64,000 nt of DNA from Thiodiazotropha sp050305635 (GCA_050305635.1 JBNLFS010000146.1:11974-75973), one strand, 5' to 3'. Positions 1-8,915 are shown, counted from the stretch's first letter. Numbers and translations: made by a program. The notes: generated by a model not told the origin, from the sequence alone.

Positions 1-80
1 ACTATGTTGCCATCTCCGCTTATGACGTGAGTGGACGTGCCAGTGACTTGTCCAACATCGTCATGAAGCGTGTCAACTGA
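1..80 (+). CDS. C-terminal end of a fibronectin type III-like protein (partial)
   Basis: Only the last 25 codons lie in the window, in the frame starting at base 3 and ending with TGA at 78-80. The peptide contains VAISAYDVSGRASDLSN, the pattern of the final strands of a fibronectin type III domain (Tyr-x-Val-x-Ala-x-Asp followed by a small-residue turn and Ser). Such domains usually sit in exported or surface proteins. A good hairpin terminator follows 70 bases later, so this is the end of its transcript. The rest of the protein and its function cannot be seen. Confidence 0.5.
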   Translation, partial: YVAISAYDVSGRASDLSNIVMKRVN

Positions 81-150
81 ACGGAGAGTTTGAATCAGCA
101 AACCAAACCGATCATCCGGCTTGGGTATAAACTGCTACTGACCTATCAAT

Positions 151-193
151 CCTGAGGCTTTGGGAATTGTTTACCCGGCCTCGGGATTTTTTT
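151..193 (+). terminator. Intrinsic terminator
   Basis: CCTGAGGC at 151-158 pairs with GCCTCGGG at 178-185 (one G-T pair) and is followed directly by A and seven T. It closes the transcript of the FN3-like gene that ends at base 80. Confidence 0.75.
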
Positions 194-283
194 ATGCTCA
201 TACCCATTTCATCGGTTAGCACTATGCCTTAGACTCAAGCTCAATACATGCTGAGTGATGGACCATACGAGGGAATCCAGCAA

Positions 284-2638
284 ATGTATGAGTCTTATTA
301 CGGATTCAGGGATACACCTTTCCGCTTAAGCGCAGACGAAAAATTTCGTTACGCGCATAAAAATTATCTGAGGGCCTCCGCCTACCTGGCTTATGCACTG
401 CAACAGGGTGAGGGGTTCGTCATGATCACTGGCCAGCCCGGTTCCGGCAAAACAACCCTGGTCCGGGATGTCATTTCAGAGATCGACGCAGACAAATTCC
501 AGGCACTCAATCTGGTCACCAGTCAGTTGCATGCCGAGGAGTTATTGCGCAAGGTTGCGTTGGAATATGGTCTTCCTGCCGAGACCTATAACAAGGCCAC
601 TCTGCTGACCAGCATTCACAAGCACCTTTCCAGCCTTCATGAACAGGGTAAGCGATCGATACTGTTTCTGGATGAGGCGCAAAATCTCTCTTTGAACGGT
701 CTCGAAGAGTTGCGATTGCTTTCGAATCTTCAACAGGGCAGACATTCGCTGCTGCAGATCGTATTGATCGGCCACGATGAGCTGCGTGAGCTGCTGCTGG
801 GTCCCGGCATGGAGCATATCCAACAGCGGTTGATAGCGATCTGTCAGATCCAGCCCATGACCGAAGAGCAAACCCGGGAGTATGTGATTCATCGCCTGGG
901 CGTCGTTGGCTGGCGGCAGAATCCTCGCATACAGGATGAGGTATACCACCTGCTTCATCAGGCATCGCAGGGTGTGCCGAGAAACATCAATCACCTGATG
1001 AGCCGTCTACTGCTGTTCGGTTCCCTGGAGGAGAAGCAGGAACTTACCGACGAGGATGCACTGACCGTCATCGAGGAACTGGTGGATGAGCAGCGTATCA
1101 CTCTGGCCGGGCAGATGACGGTTGAACAGTTTGCCTCCCGGTACCGTGCCGCCAAACAGCATCAGGACATGGCCCAGGCGGTTGGCGACCATCCGAGGAA
1201 TGAGGCGGTTCGCCAAACACCTCATATCGTCGCGCCGGAACCTGATCCGGTATTGGTCGAGCGCACTCAAAACATCACGGAAAACTTTCTCTCTGTGATA
1301 GATGAGGTCCCGCTGGAGTCGCTGGAGGATTGGGATTCACTGGATTCCGATTGGCTGGTATGGAAAGACGAATCACAGTTGCACACTGAACGACAATCCT
1401 CATTGCCTCAGATGAACAGCGAATCGAATGTCCAGTCGATCCCGGAGCCAAAACCGAAACAGCAACAGGCACTTGCGCCGGTCGACAAAAAAACAGCCGC
1501 ACCTCTGCCCAGTGCGGACGATATCTGGAGAGGCTCTCTCGATTCGATGGATTTGGGTAGCGTGTTTTCAGATGCCCGCAACGAGGGTCGCCGCAGTCAG
1601 TCGAAACCCGCCAAGGCGCAGAAGCGAAAACCCGCAAAGCCAAGCGCGGCACCAAAGCATGCCAAAGACAAGCAGGAACCCAGGCTTCCCGCATCGTCGG
1701 ACCCGGAACATCGGTGGGGCGGTGTCTGGTTCATGTCGAGTGAAAACAGTTCAAATCCACCCCATTCATCTGCGGGCAGTGTCGGCAATGCGCAAAAAAG
1801 CGCTTTACCCTCCGTGTCCCTGTTCAGCAGTTCACCGAGTATTTCGGTTGATGAAAATCTGAGCATGCCTTCGCTGTGGGTGGATGGCTGTCCGGAAATC
1901 AATGCCCACCAGGAAACGGGGCATCGTGGCTACCCTGTGAAAACGGGATTACGGCACAAGGTCAAACGGTCGCTGCTGCATATTGCGGCCTGGGTCGCGG
2001 TGGGTGGCTTGCTCATACTCATGATCAGGCTTTTTCCAGATGCCTTCGGGCGGCTATGGCATGAGGTTGAAGTCAAGTTCCTGAATGAGCGCGCTTCGAT
2101 TCAGACGTCACCTGTTCCAATCGGCACAGACCCCGTGTCTGCTTCCGAACTGACGGAAACTTCCAAATCGGTTGAACCGGTGTTGCTCCCGCCTGAGTCT
2201 GGATTGCCTCAGAGACTGGAAGTGAGTCGTCCTGTCCTGGAAGTCGAAAACAATCTGGGAGTGGGTGATCCCGATGTCAGTTCGTATGAAAACATCGAGC
2301 TGGCGACGCGCTATTTCGTCTATTTCGACTTCAATAAATTCACCATACCCACACAATACGTTCCGTTATTGAAGTCGATTCAGTACAAGATGCTGCTGGA
2401 TGAAAACAGTTTTCTGAAAATTACCGGTTATGCCGATCCTCAGGGCAACAAGGTTTACAATGACCTTCTGTCACTCAAGCGTGCGGAAGAGGTTAAGCAG
2501 TTCTTTCTGCAACGCGGGGTGGACGATGTGCGTCTGCGAGTGGCGGCTGTGGGCGCCATCAGCCCTGAGTCCGGGCGGGATACCCTGGATAACCGACGGG
2601 ATATCCGACGGGTGGAGGTAATACTGTTCCCCAATTAA
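284..2638 (+). CDS. ExeA/GspA-type AAA ATPase fused to a C-terminal OmpA peptidoglycan-binding domain
   Basis: 784 residues from the ATG at 284. This start fits the MYE-x-YYGF-x-x-x-PF opening of the ExeA / PEP-CTERM-locus ATPase family and has GAGGGA nine bases upstream; the ATG at 248 has no ribosome site. Walker A GQPGSGKTT is near residues 50-58 and Walker B LFLDEAQ near 127-133. A long low-complexity linker rich in Ser, Pro and Lys follows, then one membrane helix near 564-584. An OmpA-like domain fills about 677-784, with YFDFNK, the LSLKRAEEV helix and a terminal DNRRDIRRVEV. The layout puts the ATPase in the cytoplasm and the OmpA domain on periplasmic peptidoglycan. ExeA-type proteins use ATP to pass or remodel envelope assemblies through the cell wall. 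The partner system is not visible; the next gene, a VPLPA-CTERM protein, hints at exosortase-linked export. Confidence 0.85.
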   Translation: MYESYYGFRDTPFRLSADEKFRYAHKNYLRASAYLAYALQQGEGFVMITGQPGSGKTTLVRDVISEIDADKFQALNLVTSQLHAEELLRKVALEYGLPAETYNKATLLTSIHKHLSSLHEQGKRSILFLDEAQNLSLNGLEELRLLSNLQQGRHSLLQIVLIGHDELRELLLGPGMEHIQQRLIAICQIQPMTEEQTREYVIHRLGVVGWRQNPRIQDEVYHLLHQASQGVPRNINHLMSRLLLFGSLEEKQELTDEDALTVIEELVDEQRITLAGQMTVEQFASRYRAAKQHQDMAQAVGDHPRNEAVRQTPHIVAPEPDPVLVERTQNITENFLSVIDEVPLESLEDWDSLDSDWLVWKDESQLHTERQSSLPQMNSESNVQSIPEPKPKQQQALAPVDKKTAAPLPSADDIWRGSLDSMDLGSVFSDARNEGRRSQSKPAKAQKRKPAKPSAAPKHAKDKQEPRLPASSDPEHRWGGVWFMSSENSSNPPHSSAGSVGNAQKSALPSVSLFSSSPSISVDENLSMPSLWVDGCPEINAHQETGHRGYPVKTGLRHKVKRSLLHIAAWVAVGGLLILMIRLFPDAFGRLWHEVEVKFLNERASIQTSPVPIGTDPVSASELTETSKSVEPVLLPPESGLPQRLEVSRPVLEVENNLGVGDPDVSSYENIELATRYFVYFDFNKFTIPTQYVPLLKSIQYKMLLDENSFLKITGYADPQGNKVYNDLLSLKRAEEVKQFFLQRGVDDVRLRVAAVGAISPESGRDTLDNRRDIRRVEVILFPN

Positions 2639-2781
2639 CAGGCTGTTGAAATTCTACTCAGACGGTACGATCCAGCGTTGAAAACCGCCTCAAAAAGCTC
2701 ATTGACTTCAGTAAACTGCGCTTTTTCGTCGGTTTTCGCCTTGTCTCGTACTCGTCTGAGCGACTTTCAACAGCCTGTTAA
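2635..2781. repeat. Long imperfect palindrome, MITE-like
   Basis: About 147 bases form one imperfect inverted repeat. The outer 17 bases (TTAACAGGCTGTTGAAA at 2635-2651) are the exact reverse complement of 2765-2781. Inner blocks CTCAGACG, GTACGA, GAAAACCG and AAAAAGC recur in the opposite arm, leaving a core of about 20 bases around 2700-2720. It overlaps the stop codon of the AAA-OmpA gene and may act as its terminator. A solo end of the same element lies at 3641-3663, so this is a dispersed element rather than a private hairpin. Confidence 0.8.
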
Positions 2782-2977
2782 TACTCTACATCGTTCAATT
2801 TCTGGTTTGTACATAAACGATGTTCCGCTCTCCTATCCCTAATCCTGCGAACCAGTTCCCATGTAGGGAAGATCAAGAATTGCTACTTTAGGAACCTAAT
2901 GGTAGGTTCACACTGCCGGAAGCCGTTATGGCGGAAGGTAACTAGACTAGTTAAAAAAACATTTTAAGGATGAAATC

Positions 2978-3451
2978 ATGAAGAAGTTACTCTTGCATAC
3001 GCTCACACTGGGAACCCTTCTGGCTTTCCTGTCCCTGGGCGCACAGGCCGCATCTTATGATGCCGGTTCTTTCTCTGGGGTCGGTGATACCTACTCCACA
3101 CCCCAGCCCGTCGGAAACTTTCTCGATGCTTATCATTTCAGCGTTGAAACGGGCAACCTGGACATCATGTTTCAGGGTACCCATCAAGGCATGTTTGGGG
3201 ATGATCTGCTGTTAACCAACATTAACACGGATGAGCAATTTCATTTGGGCACCACCTTCTCGCAGGCCTTCAGCCTGACTGCGGGTGATTACATCTTTAC
3301 CATTTCTGGTTTTGCCCTCAACGCAATCGACCCGAAAGTCAGTTCCGACTACGACCTGACCATGAGCGCCGTGCCCCTGCCTGCCGCCGCTTGGTTGTTC
3401 GGTTCCGCTCTGCTGGGTTTCGTCTCTTACAGCAGACGTCGTAAGGTCTGA
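2978..3451 (+). CDS. Exported protein with a VPLPA/PEP-CTERM-type sorting signal
   Basis: 157 residues with AAGGA eight bases before the ATG. Residues 1-24 are a Sec signal peptide ending in AQA. The middle is a small beta-rich domain like those of PEP-CTERM proteins. The C-terminus carries VPLPAAAWLFGSALLGF followed by a basic tail (SRRRKV): motif, hydrophobic helix, positive cluster. In known systems an exosortase reads this signal and cleaves and releases or anchors the protein, usually with exopolysaccharide production. No exosortase is visible in the window, so processing must depend on a distant gene. The upstream neighbour is an ATPase of the family found at PEP-CTERM loci. A strong terminator follows. 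Confidence 0.85.
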   Translation: MKKLLLHTLTLGTLLAFLSLGAQAASYDAGSFSGVGDTYSTPQPVGNFLDAYHFSVETGNLDIMFQGTHQGMFGDDLLLTNINTDEQFHLGTTFSQAFSLTAGDYIFTISGFALNAIDPKVSSDYDLTMSAVPLPAAAWLFGSALLGFVSYSRRRKV

Positions 3452-3485
3452 AGATCATCTGATCGAATACTGACCTTTGTCTCAT

Positions 3486-3524
3486 AAAAAACGGCCGTCG
3501 GGTGCACCTGACGGCCGTTTTTTT
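3486..3524 (+). terminator. Intrinsic terminator after the VPLPA-CTERM gene
   Basis: ACGGCCGTC at 3491-3499 pairs with GACGGCCGT at 3510-3518 across the loop GGGTGCACCT. Six A precede and a seven-T run follows the stem, so it could work on both strands, also stopping the leftward ABC-transporter operon that ends at 3709. Confidence 0.9.
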
Positions 3525-3640
3525 ATGGGCGAGGGATGATTGGAGACTACGCAGGAAGCGAGTAGTGGGTGGGTGCACACCGGTACGATCATCAGCGTGC
3601 ACAGGTTCTTCGATGGATTTCAATTTGTTGCGTGCGCGCC

Positions 3641-3663
3641 TGAGCGAATTTCAACAGCCTGTT
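3641..3663. repeat. Solo end of the 2635-2781 palindromic element
   Basis: TGAGCGAATTTCAACAGCCT plus GTT matches the right end of the larger element (2756-2779) with one mismatch. No partner arm is recognisable nearby, so it is a truncated or solo copy. Confidence 0.6.
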
Positions 3664-3708
3664 CAGCGATCTGTCTTGGTCCCTCAGGCGGCTTCCTCCT
3701 GGCCGTGG

Positions 3709-4920
3709 TTAAATCTCTCTCAGTCCCTCAGAGGGCTCGATCCGGGCAGCCCGCATGCCCGCTAAGGTGGCCGCGAGAACGGCAAATCCCAGGGTCAGAC
3801 CAAGCGCCACAGCGTAGTGTTGCGGTAGCAGGCGACACAGTTCCTCGCCGGTTTGCATCTGCGCGGCAAACAGATGGTTGATGGAGTAGCTCACACCCAG
3901 GTAGATCAGGGATGCGGTGAACCAGCCGAGGACTGCGGTAAAGGATGATTGTATGACCGGGAACCAGACGATCTCCACGGTGCGGAAGCCCACCAGTCGG
4001 AGCACGCTCAGCTCCTTGCGTTTGCGGTCCACATTGGCCCACAGACTCGCTCCCAGGGAGAACGAAAAACCGACCAGGCCGATGACGGCGATCAACCAGA
4101 ACACTAGACTCAGGTTTCGGTCCATGTTACGAACGATTTCGATGTCGGCAGCCCGGGTGGTGACCTCGATACCCAGTTTGTTGAGCGCCTCCGTCATCGG
4201 ACTGACGTGATAGATCGAATCGGTATAGAGGCGAAAGCTCGGGTAGTAGCGTGCCTGATCCGGCAGTGCGGAACCCGTCCAGCCATATTCCGCAACCGCA
4301 TGGCCGTCACGGAAGGCCTCAGCGTGTTCCAGCAGGGGTAGGCTGGTGAATGCCCCGTCCCGGGTAAAACTAGCCGTATCCGCGATATCCACCACCTTGA
4401 GTTTGAGATGCACCCGCTCACTGCGACCGAGATAACGTCGAGCCAGACTGCCATCGACCGTATCGCCGGGTTTGACATTGAGCTTGTCCGCGGCGCTGCG
4501 TGAGAGCACCACTTCATCGGTGGCATCGGGTGTTGTGTTGCCGCTCAATAGCGGGTCGCCCGGGCCGCTGGGGATCATCTCGACGGAGACGATTCGTTTC
4601 GAGGTTCCGCTGTCCAGGTCGATGGTGGCGGCAATGGAACGGGTGCGCGGCATGATGAACGACACTTCGGGGCGGGCGCGCAGCTGTTCGATCCAGGCGG
4701 GATCATAGCGGCCGCTGCCGATCGGGTGGATCTCCCGGTTTCGCGGATCCTGGATGAGGTTGTCGAGCATGCTGCCGATGATGCCGAACTTGAGTGCGAA
4801 GAGGATCAGCATGGGGCCCAGCACGGCCGCCAGGGCGAGTATGAAGAAACCGGACATCTGCCATTCGTTGCGGTAGTCCCGGCCGGCCAGCCAGAAAATA
4901 TCCTTGAGCCTGTGCTTCAT
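3709..4920 (-). CDS. FtsX/MacB-like ABC transporter permease
   Basis: 403 residues. One membrane helix lies near residues 22-48, then a periplasmic domain of about 200 residues, then three helices from about 265 to the C-terminus, including FWLIAVIGLVGFSFSLGASL. This is the four-helix layout of FtsX/MacB/LolC-type permeases, which do not move solutes across the bilayer but transmit ATP-driven movement to the periplasm. The ATG overlaps the stop of the upstream ATPase gene (ATGA), so the two are translationally coupled and very likely form one transporter. The secreted vWA protein in the same operon is the obvious periplasmic partner. Substrate unknown; lipoprotein release, peptide export and signalling to a cell-wall enzyme are all possible. 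Confidence 0.85.
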   Translation of the reverse strand: MKHRLKDIFWLAGRDYRNEWQMSGFFILALAAVLGPMLILFALKFGIIGSMLDNLIQDPRNREIHPIGSGRYDPAWIEQLRARPEVSFIMPRTRSIAATIDLDSGTSKRIVSVEMIPSGPGDPLLSGNTTPDATDEVVLSRSAADKLNVKPGDTVDGSLARRYLGRSERVHLKLKVVDIADTASFTRDGAFTSLPLLEHAEAFRDGHAVAEYGWTGSALPDQARYYPSFRLYTDSIYHVSPMTEALNKLGIEVTTRAADIEIVRNMDRNLSLVFWLIAVIGLVGFSFSLGASLWANVDRKRKELSVLRLVGFRTVEIVWFPVIQSSFTAVLGWFTASLIYLGVSYSINHLFAAQMQTGEELCRLLPQHYAVALGLTLGFAVLAATLAGMRAARIEPSEGLREI

Positions 4921-5705
4921 CAGCCGGTAACCACGGTTTCGGTCAGTGATCCGTCATTGGCCCGTTCGGTGTGATGTTCCAGATGACGCAAGCCCAGACG
5001 GTTGATGTGTCGCCAGGCATGGCTCGCAAGAATCAGGGTGATGTGCAGTTCGTCGACCAGTTCGATAAACAGGGACATGATGCGTTCCGCGGCGATCGGA
5101 TCCAGGGAGGCGGTGGGTTCATCGGCGATCACGATGGAGGGCCGGTGTGCCAGCGCCCGGCCGATGGCAACTCGTTGCCGTTCACCGACCGAAAGCTTAT
5201 GCGGTAGCTTGTCCAGATGCTGCTTGATGCCGAGATCCGCGGCCAGTTCCCGAACCAGGGTGTCGTCCGGCATATCCAGCAAACGACGCGACAGGCTGAT
5301 GTTCTCACGCACGGTAAGATAGGGCAGCAGACCTCCGGTCTGCATCACATAACCGATGCGCAGACGGCGCAGATCCCCGAGTTGATTGAGCTGCTTTCGG
5401 TTCCACAGATTGGAGATGTCGACCGGATCGGCGCCGCGTTCAGGACGGAAACGGAAGGAGCCGATTTCACTGGGCTTGAGAATCATGGAGAGCATGTCCA
5501 GCAGGGTGCTCTTACCGCAACCGCTCTCTCCGATGAGGGCGATTTTCTCACCCAGTGCGATCTGCAGACTGGGCACGCGCAAGCGGAAGGCGGTGCCTTC
5601 GGCCTGGCGGGTTTTCACCACGTCGCGCAGATGATAGATCAACACGCGATCGCCGGTCAGGTTCGTAGCGGATGCACCGCTGGGTTGGGGGGTTACTGCA
5701 CTCAT
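4920..5705 (-). CDS. ABC transporter ATP-binding protein (LolD/MacB-like)
   Basis: 261 residues from the ATG at 5705, which gives a start consistent with the family and lies just after the vWA gene stop at 5719. A further upstream ATG at 5777 would force a long overlap. Walker A GESGCGKST is at about residues 59-67, followed by a Q-loop (YVMQTGGLLPYLTV), the signature LSVGERQRVAIGRAL, Walker B SIVIADEPTASLD and an H-loop (LILASHAW). This set is complete, so the protein should hydrolyse ATP. It pairs with the FtsX-like permease encoded next. Confidence 0.9.
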   Translation of the reverse strand: MSAVTPQPSGASATNLTGDRVLIYHLRDVVKTRQAEGTAFRLRVPSLQIALGEKIALIGESGCGKSTLLDMLSMILKPSEIGSFRFRPERGADPVDISNLWNRKQLNQLGDLRRLRIGYVMQTGGLLPYLTVRENISLSRRLLDMPDDTLVRELAADLGIKQHLDKLPHKLSVGERQRVAIGRALAHRPSIVIADEPTASLDPIAAERIMSLFIELVDELHITLILASHAWRHINRLGLRHLEHHTERANDGSLTETVVTG

Positions 5706-5718
5706 GTTGCTTGAGAGG

Positions 5719-7716
5719 TCAGGGCAACATTTCCAGGCTGATGGGAAACACGGAGTCCCCGGTAACCGGACCGCCATCCAGGGATACCCAGAGATCGGTG
5801 TGGTCGTGCAGCACCTGGTAGTAGTTGATCTTCTCTTCCAGGCGATTGATGAACGCGATCTGATCCTTGGCCGGCCAGTCCTGCCAGTTTTCCAGGGACA
5901 GGTTCATCACCTCACCGGTGTAGGGTAGATCCTCGATGTATTCGCGCATGAAACCCATGTCCGCCAGGTTGCCTTCCCGGGCACCGGTAACCCGGGTGGT
6001 GGTGCCCAGTTGTTCCGGGTCGCGGGCAATGGTGGCCGCCAGACTCTTCAGGTCATTGAGAAAGGTGCGGGGCGACAGCAGGCCCTCTTCCGCGGTCTGC
6101 AGCACCTGCCGCATGATGGCGTGCAGGTCACTCAGCTGGTCCCGGGTCAACAGCACCCGGACGTCCAGGGTCTGGCGCAGCGGATCGGAAAGGTCACGGT
6201 CCACCAGCCATGCGCTGAAAATACTCGGGATGTGCTGTTTGTCGTCTTTCTGCAGGTAACGCATTCTCAAGGCATACCCCAGCTTGGCTACCTTGGCTTG
6301 AAATTGGGCCAATGGGTCGTTGTCAGACTCCTCGGGGGCGATCTGTTCGCGGGCCTGGCGGGCTTCCGCCAGATTCTTTCCAGCGGAGGCCATGGCCGCC
6401 AGCTTTACCTGCTCGGTGATCTGCTGGGCCAGGGAATCGAGTACCCGGCCGAAGCGCTCCACATCACCGGTTTCCACACCGAAGTAGAAGCTGCCGATGC
6501 CGGGGTAATAGGAGAGATCGCGGTAGACCTCTTCGGCCTTCTGGTGATCGGCCATCACACTGGGGGTCAGCAGGTGCAGGACCGACAGAGCGATGCCCTT
6601 GTTCTGCGCCAGGCTTCGGAGGGCGGCGCTGGACATGCCGGTACCCGACAGGGGGTCACCCGGGTCACGGGGGCCCGCGTCGGTGATCAACACTACGTAG
6701 CGGGCGTCCTGTCCTTCCCAATCGATTCCGGCAATCGCCTCATTCACCCCGGCAAAACTGTCTTCGGAAAAGTCCCGGCTGGAAACCGTGGCGGCCTTGA
6801 GGGACGCGACCTGGGAAAAGAAACCTTCCGCATCCTGACCCTGATCCAGATTGACAAAGGTTTTTGTCAGATACTCGAGTCCGGGGGCTGCCCGCGGATT
6901 ATCGCGGAAAGCGATCAGACCGAAACTCACATCGCCGGTCAGGTCCTCCTGGGTAATGGTGTCGTAGATCTTGCGCACCGCCTCGCGGGTACGGTCGATG
7001 TAGGGGTCCATGGAGAGCGTGGAGTCGATGACGAACACCACCGCGGAGCGGAACCGGGAGGCCTTGGTGTCGGTTTTTACAGGGGCCTTCGGGGGTGTGT
7101 TCTCAACCGGTTGCAGGGGGACGCTGGAGACCTCGAGCATTCTCGCTTGCTCACTGCCGATGAACACGTCTTCATGATCCCGGATGGGTACCAGGTAGAA
7201 ATCCTTGAGGATGTCGACATGGGTTCTGGGTTGAATGGCGACGACCGGAGAGTCCTTGTCGAGGTGTCCCGTCGCGGCGGCTTCGTACAGGCTGCGGTAG
7301 GCTGCCGGGTCATTCTGCTCGATCAGGTGTTTCAGGGATTGTTTGTCGTTGAACAGCAGTACCCGGTCGCTGCCCATGGGGTCGCGAAAGGCCACCGTCA
7401 GGCCCTGGTTCCAGGGCAGTGTGTCGACCTCGGGAACCCAGCCGGCAATATCTCCGTAGCGGTTGAGTCCGACCTTCAACCAGGTCGATCCGTCGCGGGC
7501 CTGACGATCGTACACGTAGTAGATGCTGAAGGGGGTGGCGGAACGGCCCTCTCCCTGCTGAACCTGTTGGAAGAGTTGTGCGCCGGGTTTGCTGAGGACA
7601 CGCTGGTACAGGGCTCGCTTGCCTTCCATGAGGAGCGGGCGGTCCGTCGCGGCCATCAGGGGGGCGGTCAGAAGTGCGCCCAGGATAAGGATGAGAGCCG
7701 ATCTCGACAAGATCAT
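5719..7716 (-). CDS. Secreted von Willebrand factor A domain protein with N-terminal SH3-like region
   Basis: 665 residues from the ATG at 7716, which has AGGAGT seven bases upstream; the ATG six codons earlier has no ribosome site because that sequence lies inside its own codons. A signal peptide (ILSRSALILILGALLTAPLMA) is followed by an SH3-like region with WLKVGLNRYGDIAGWVP. The vWA domain starts near residue 225, with the metal site DSTLS at about 231-235 (Thr in the first Ser position of DxSxS) and a later VVLITDAGPRDP strand. A helical region of about 250 residues ends the protein. Similar vWA modules follow the kinase in PpkA-type proteins; here it stands alone and is exported. It probably binds a divalent metal and a protein partner on the periplasmic side of the ABC transporter encoded downstream. 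Confidence 0.8.
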   Translation of the reverse strand: MILSRSALILILGALLTAPLMAATDRPLLMEGKRALYQRVLSKPGAQLFQQVQQGEGRSATPFSIYYVYDRQARDGSTWLKVGLNRYGDIAGWVPEVDTLPWNQGLTVAFRDPMGSDRVLLFNDKQSLKHLIEQNDPAAYRSLYEAAATGHLDKDSPVVAIQPRTHVDILKDFYLVPIRDHEDVFIGSEQARMLEVSSVPLQPVENTPPKAPVKTDTKASRFRSAVVFVIDSTLSMDPYIDRTREAVRKIYDTITQEDLTGDVSFGLIAFRDNPRAAPGLEYLTKTFVNLDQGQDAEGFFSQVASLKAATVSSRDFSEDSFAGVNEAIAGIDWEGQDARYVVLITDAGPRDPGDPLSGTGMSSAALRSLAQNKGIALSVLHLLTPSVMADHQKAEEVYRDLSYYPGIGSFYFGVETGDVERFGRVLDSLAQQITEQVKLAAMASAGKNLAEARQAREQIAPEESDNDPLAQFQAKVAKLGYALRMRYLQKDDKQHIPSIFSAWLVDRDLSDPLRQTLDVRVLLTRDQLSDLHAIMRQVLQTAEEGLLSPRTFLNDLKSLAATIARDPEQLGTTTRVTGAREGNLADMGFMREYIEDLPYTGEVMNLSLENWQDWPAKDQIAFINRLEEKINYYQVLHDHTDLWVSLDGGPVTGDSVFPISLEMLP

Positions 7717-7742
7717 CGGTAAACTCCTGTTCATGACTCGGA

Positions 7743-8510
7743 TTATTGCCAGTTCAGCAACAGGCGCTGCGCGCTGGGATCTCCGGAAAGCGCTTGGGTT
7801 TCGATCGAACTGCGCAACTTTTGCAGGCGGTCCCGGGCTTCAGGCACCTGCTGCTTTTCCGCCTCCAGGTACCATTTGTGGGCCTGGAACACATCCGGGG
7901 ACTCCAGCAGCTCATTGCCAGGTTTGAAGTGGTTCGGGTCATACAGGCTGGCGAGGGCGAATGCCGCCGGTCCGTTGCCCTCCCGGGCTGCGTAGAACAG
8001 CAGCAGATAGGCATCTGTCTGCTGTCCGGATGCCTGGTATGCGCTGACCCGCTCCATGATCTGGGCGCTGTCGAGAGTGAGGTTGCCCTTGCGCAGTCTG
8101 GAGACCAGGCTGCGGGCATCCTCCGCCGCGGATGGTTCCCCGGCTTCACGGGTGGGTGCGGGAATTTGTGCGCTGACCGGCTCCGGGGCAGTTGCCTGGG
8201 CGGTTTCCGCGGGTGGCGCCTGTAATGCCTCACCGGTCGAAGCGACATCGGCGGGTTTTGCCGAGGGGGTGGATGCGGTCGTGGCCTGTCCGGCCGCCTC
8301 GATCTGCGCGCGAATGATCGGGTCGATCTGGCTCTCCTGCAGGGGAGGCGCCAAATCGATCTCTTCAGCGGGTGCGAACAGGTAGTAAATGCCCAGCAGA
8401 ATCAGCGCGGCAACGGTGATTTCGAGTATGACCCTGAGAATGCCGGATTGAGCGGAATTCACGGGATCGTCATCGAAGTCATCCGTTGGAGTGGAGTCCG
8501 GACTGGTCAT
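7743..8510 (-). CDS. Single-pass membrane protein with Sel1-like C-terminal region
   Basis: 255 residues. An acidic N-terminus of about 20 residues precedes one membrane helix (about 24-45, ILRVILEITVAALILLGIYY). A Pro/Ala-rich linker to about 150 leads to a helical region with Sel1/TPR-like spacing (AAREGNGPAAFALASLYDP, then FQAHKWYLEAE). Such repeats bind proteins. It is the first gene of the leftward operon that continues with the vWA protein and the ABC transporter, 27 bases apart, so it is likely a scaffold for the same envelope complex. No enzyme signature is visible. Confidence 0.7.
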   Translation of the reverse strand: MTSPDSTPTDDFDDDPVNSAQSGILRVILEITVAALILLGIYYLFAPAEEIDLAPPLQESQIDPIIRAQIEAAGQATTASTPSAKPADVASTGEALQAPPAETAQATAPEPVSAQIPAPTREAGEPSAAEDARSLVSRLRKGNLTLDSAQIMERVSAYQASGQQTDAYLLLFYAAREGNGPAAFALASLYDPNHFKPGNELLESPDVFQAHKWYLEAEKQQVPEARDRLQKLRSSIETQALSGDPSAQRLLLNWQ

Positions 8511-8735
8511 ACCTGGTTCAGTTAAAAAGTGAAAGCGGTCGGTGGATCTTGACGCGGGGGCATACCCGAGAGGGATCTCATTTCAACAGAATGGGGCCGC
8601 AAAATCCACTCGATGGGTTGTGCAATTTTCCACCAATGACAGGGTTTGTGAAATTGTCCCCGATCGGCTCGTGCGGGTTAAGGCAAGGTTCCGTGGAGCC
8701 GTTGCGCCCACTGGGCTTGGGGATCGACCGGGAAG

Positions 8736-8822
8736 TGGTACCAGAGGCCGGACTCGAACCGGCACGCCCGCGAAGGCAACGGATTTTGAATCCGTCATGT
8801 CTACCAATTTCATCACTCTGGC
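8736..8822 (-). tRNA. tRNA-Leu(CAA)
   Basis: Read on the minus strand, acceptor strands GCCAGAG and CTCTGGT pair (first pair G-U), with discriminator A and an encoded CCA. The anticodon loop is TTCAAAA between ACGGA and TCCGT, giving anticodon CAA for UUG. The T-arm is GCCGGTTCGAGTCCGGC. The long variable arm (TGCCTTCGCGGGCG) is the class II form typical of leucine tRNAs. Confidence 0.95.
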
Positions 8823-8915
8823 ATGAGCGGGGATTCTACCCTTAATCCTGCGCGGGTTTCAAAAGGATCCCGCACTTTCGGAGGGTTTTCGGAGCCGTGG
8901 GCCCGAAGGTTGCGA

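Noticed and set aside
2782..2977. Sigma-54 promoter before the VPLPA-CTERM gene, as seen for some PEP-CTERM regulons
   Set aside because: No TGGCAC-N5-TTGC match was found in the upstream sequence.
6010..7722. A 570-codon plus-strand open frame opposite the vWA gene
   Set aside because: It is the antisense shadow of a real gene: its Gly/Gln/Val-rich composition has no domain and its frame avoids stops only because of GC-rich codons.
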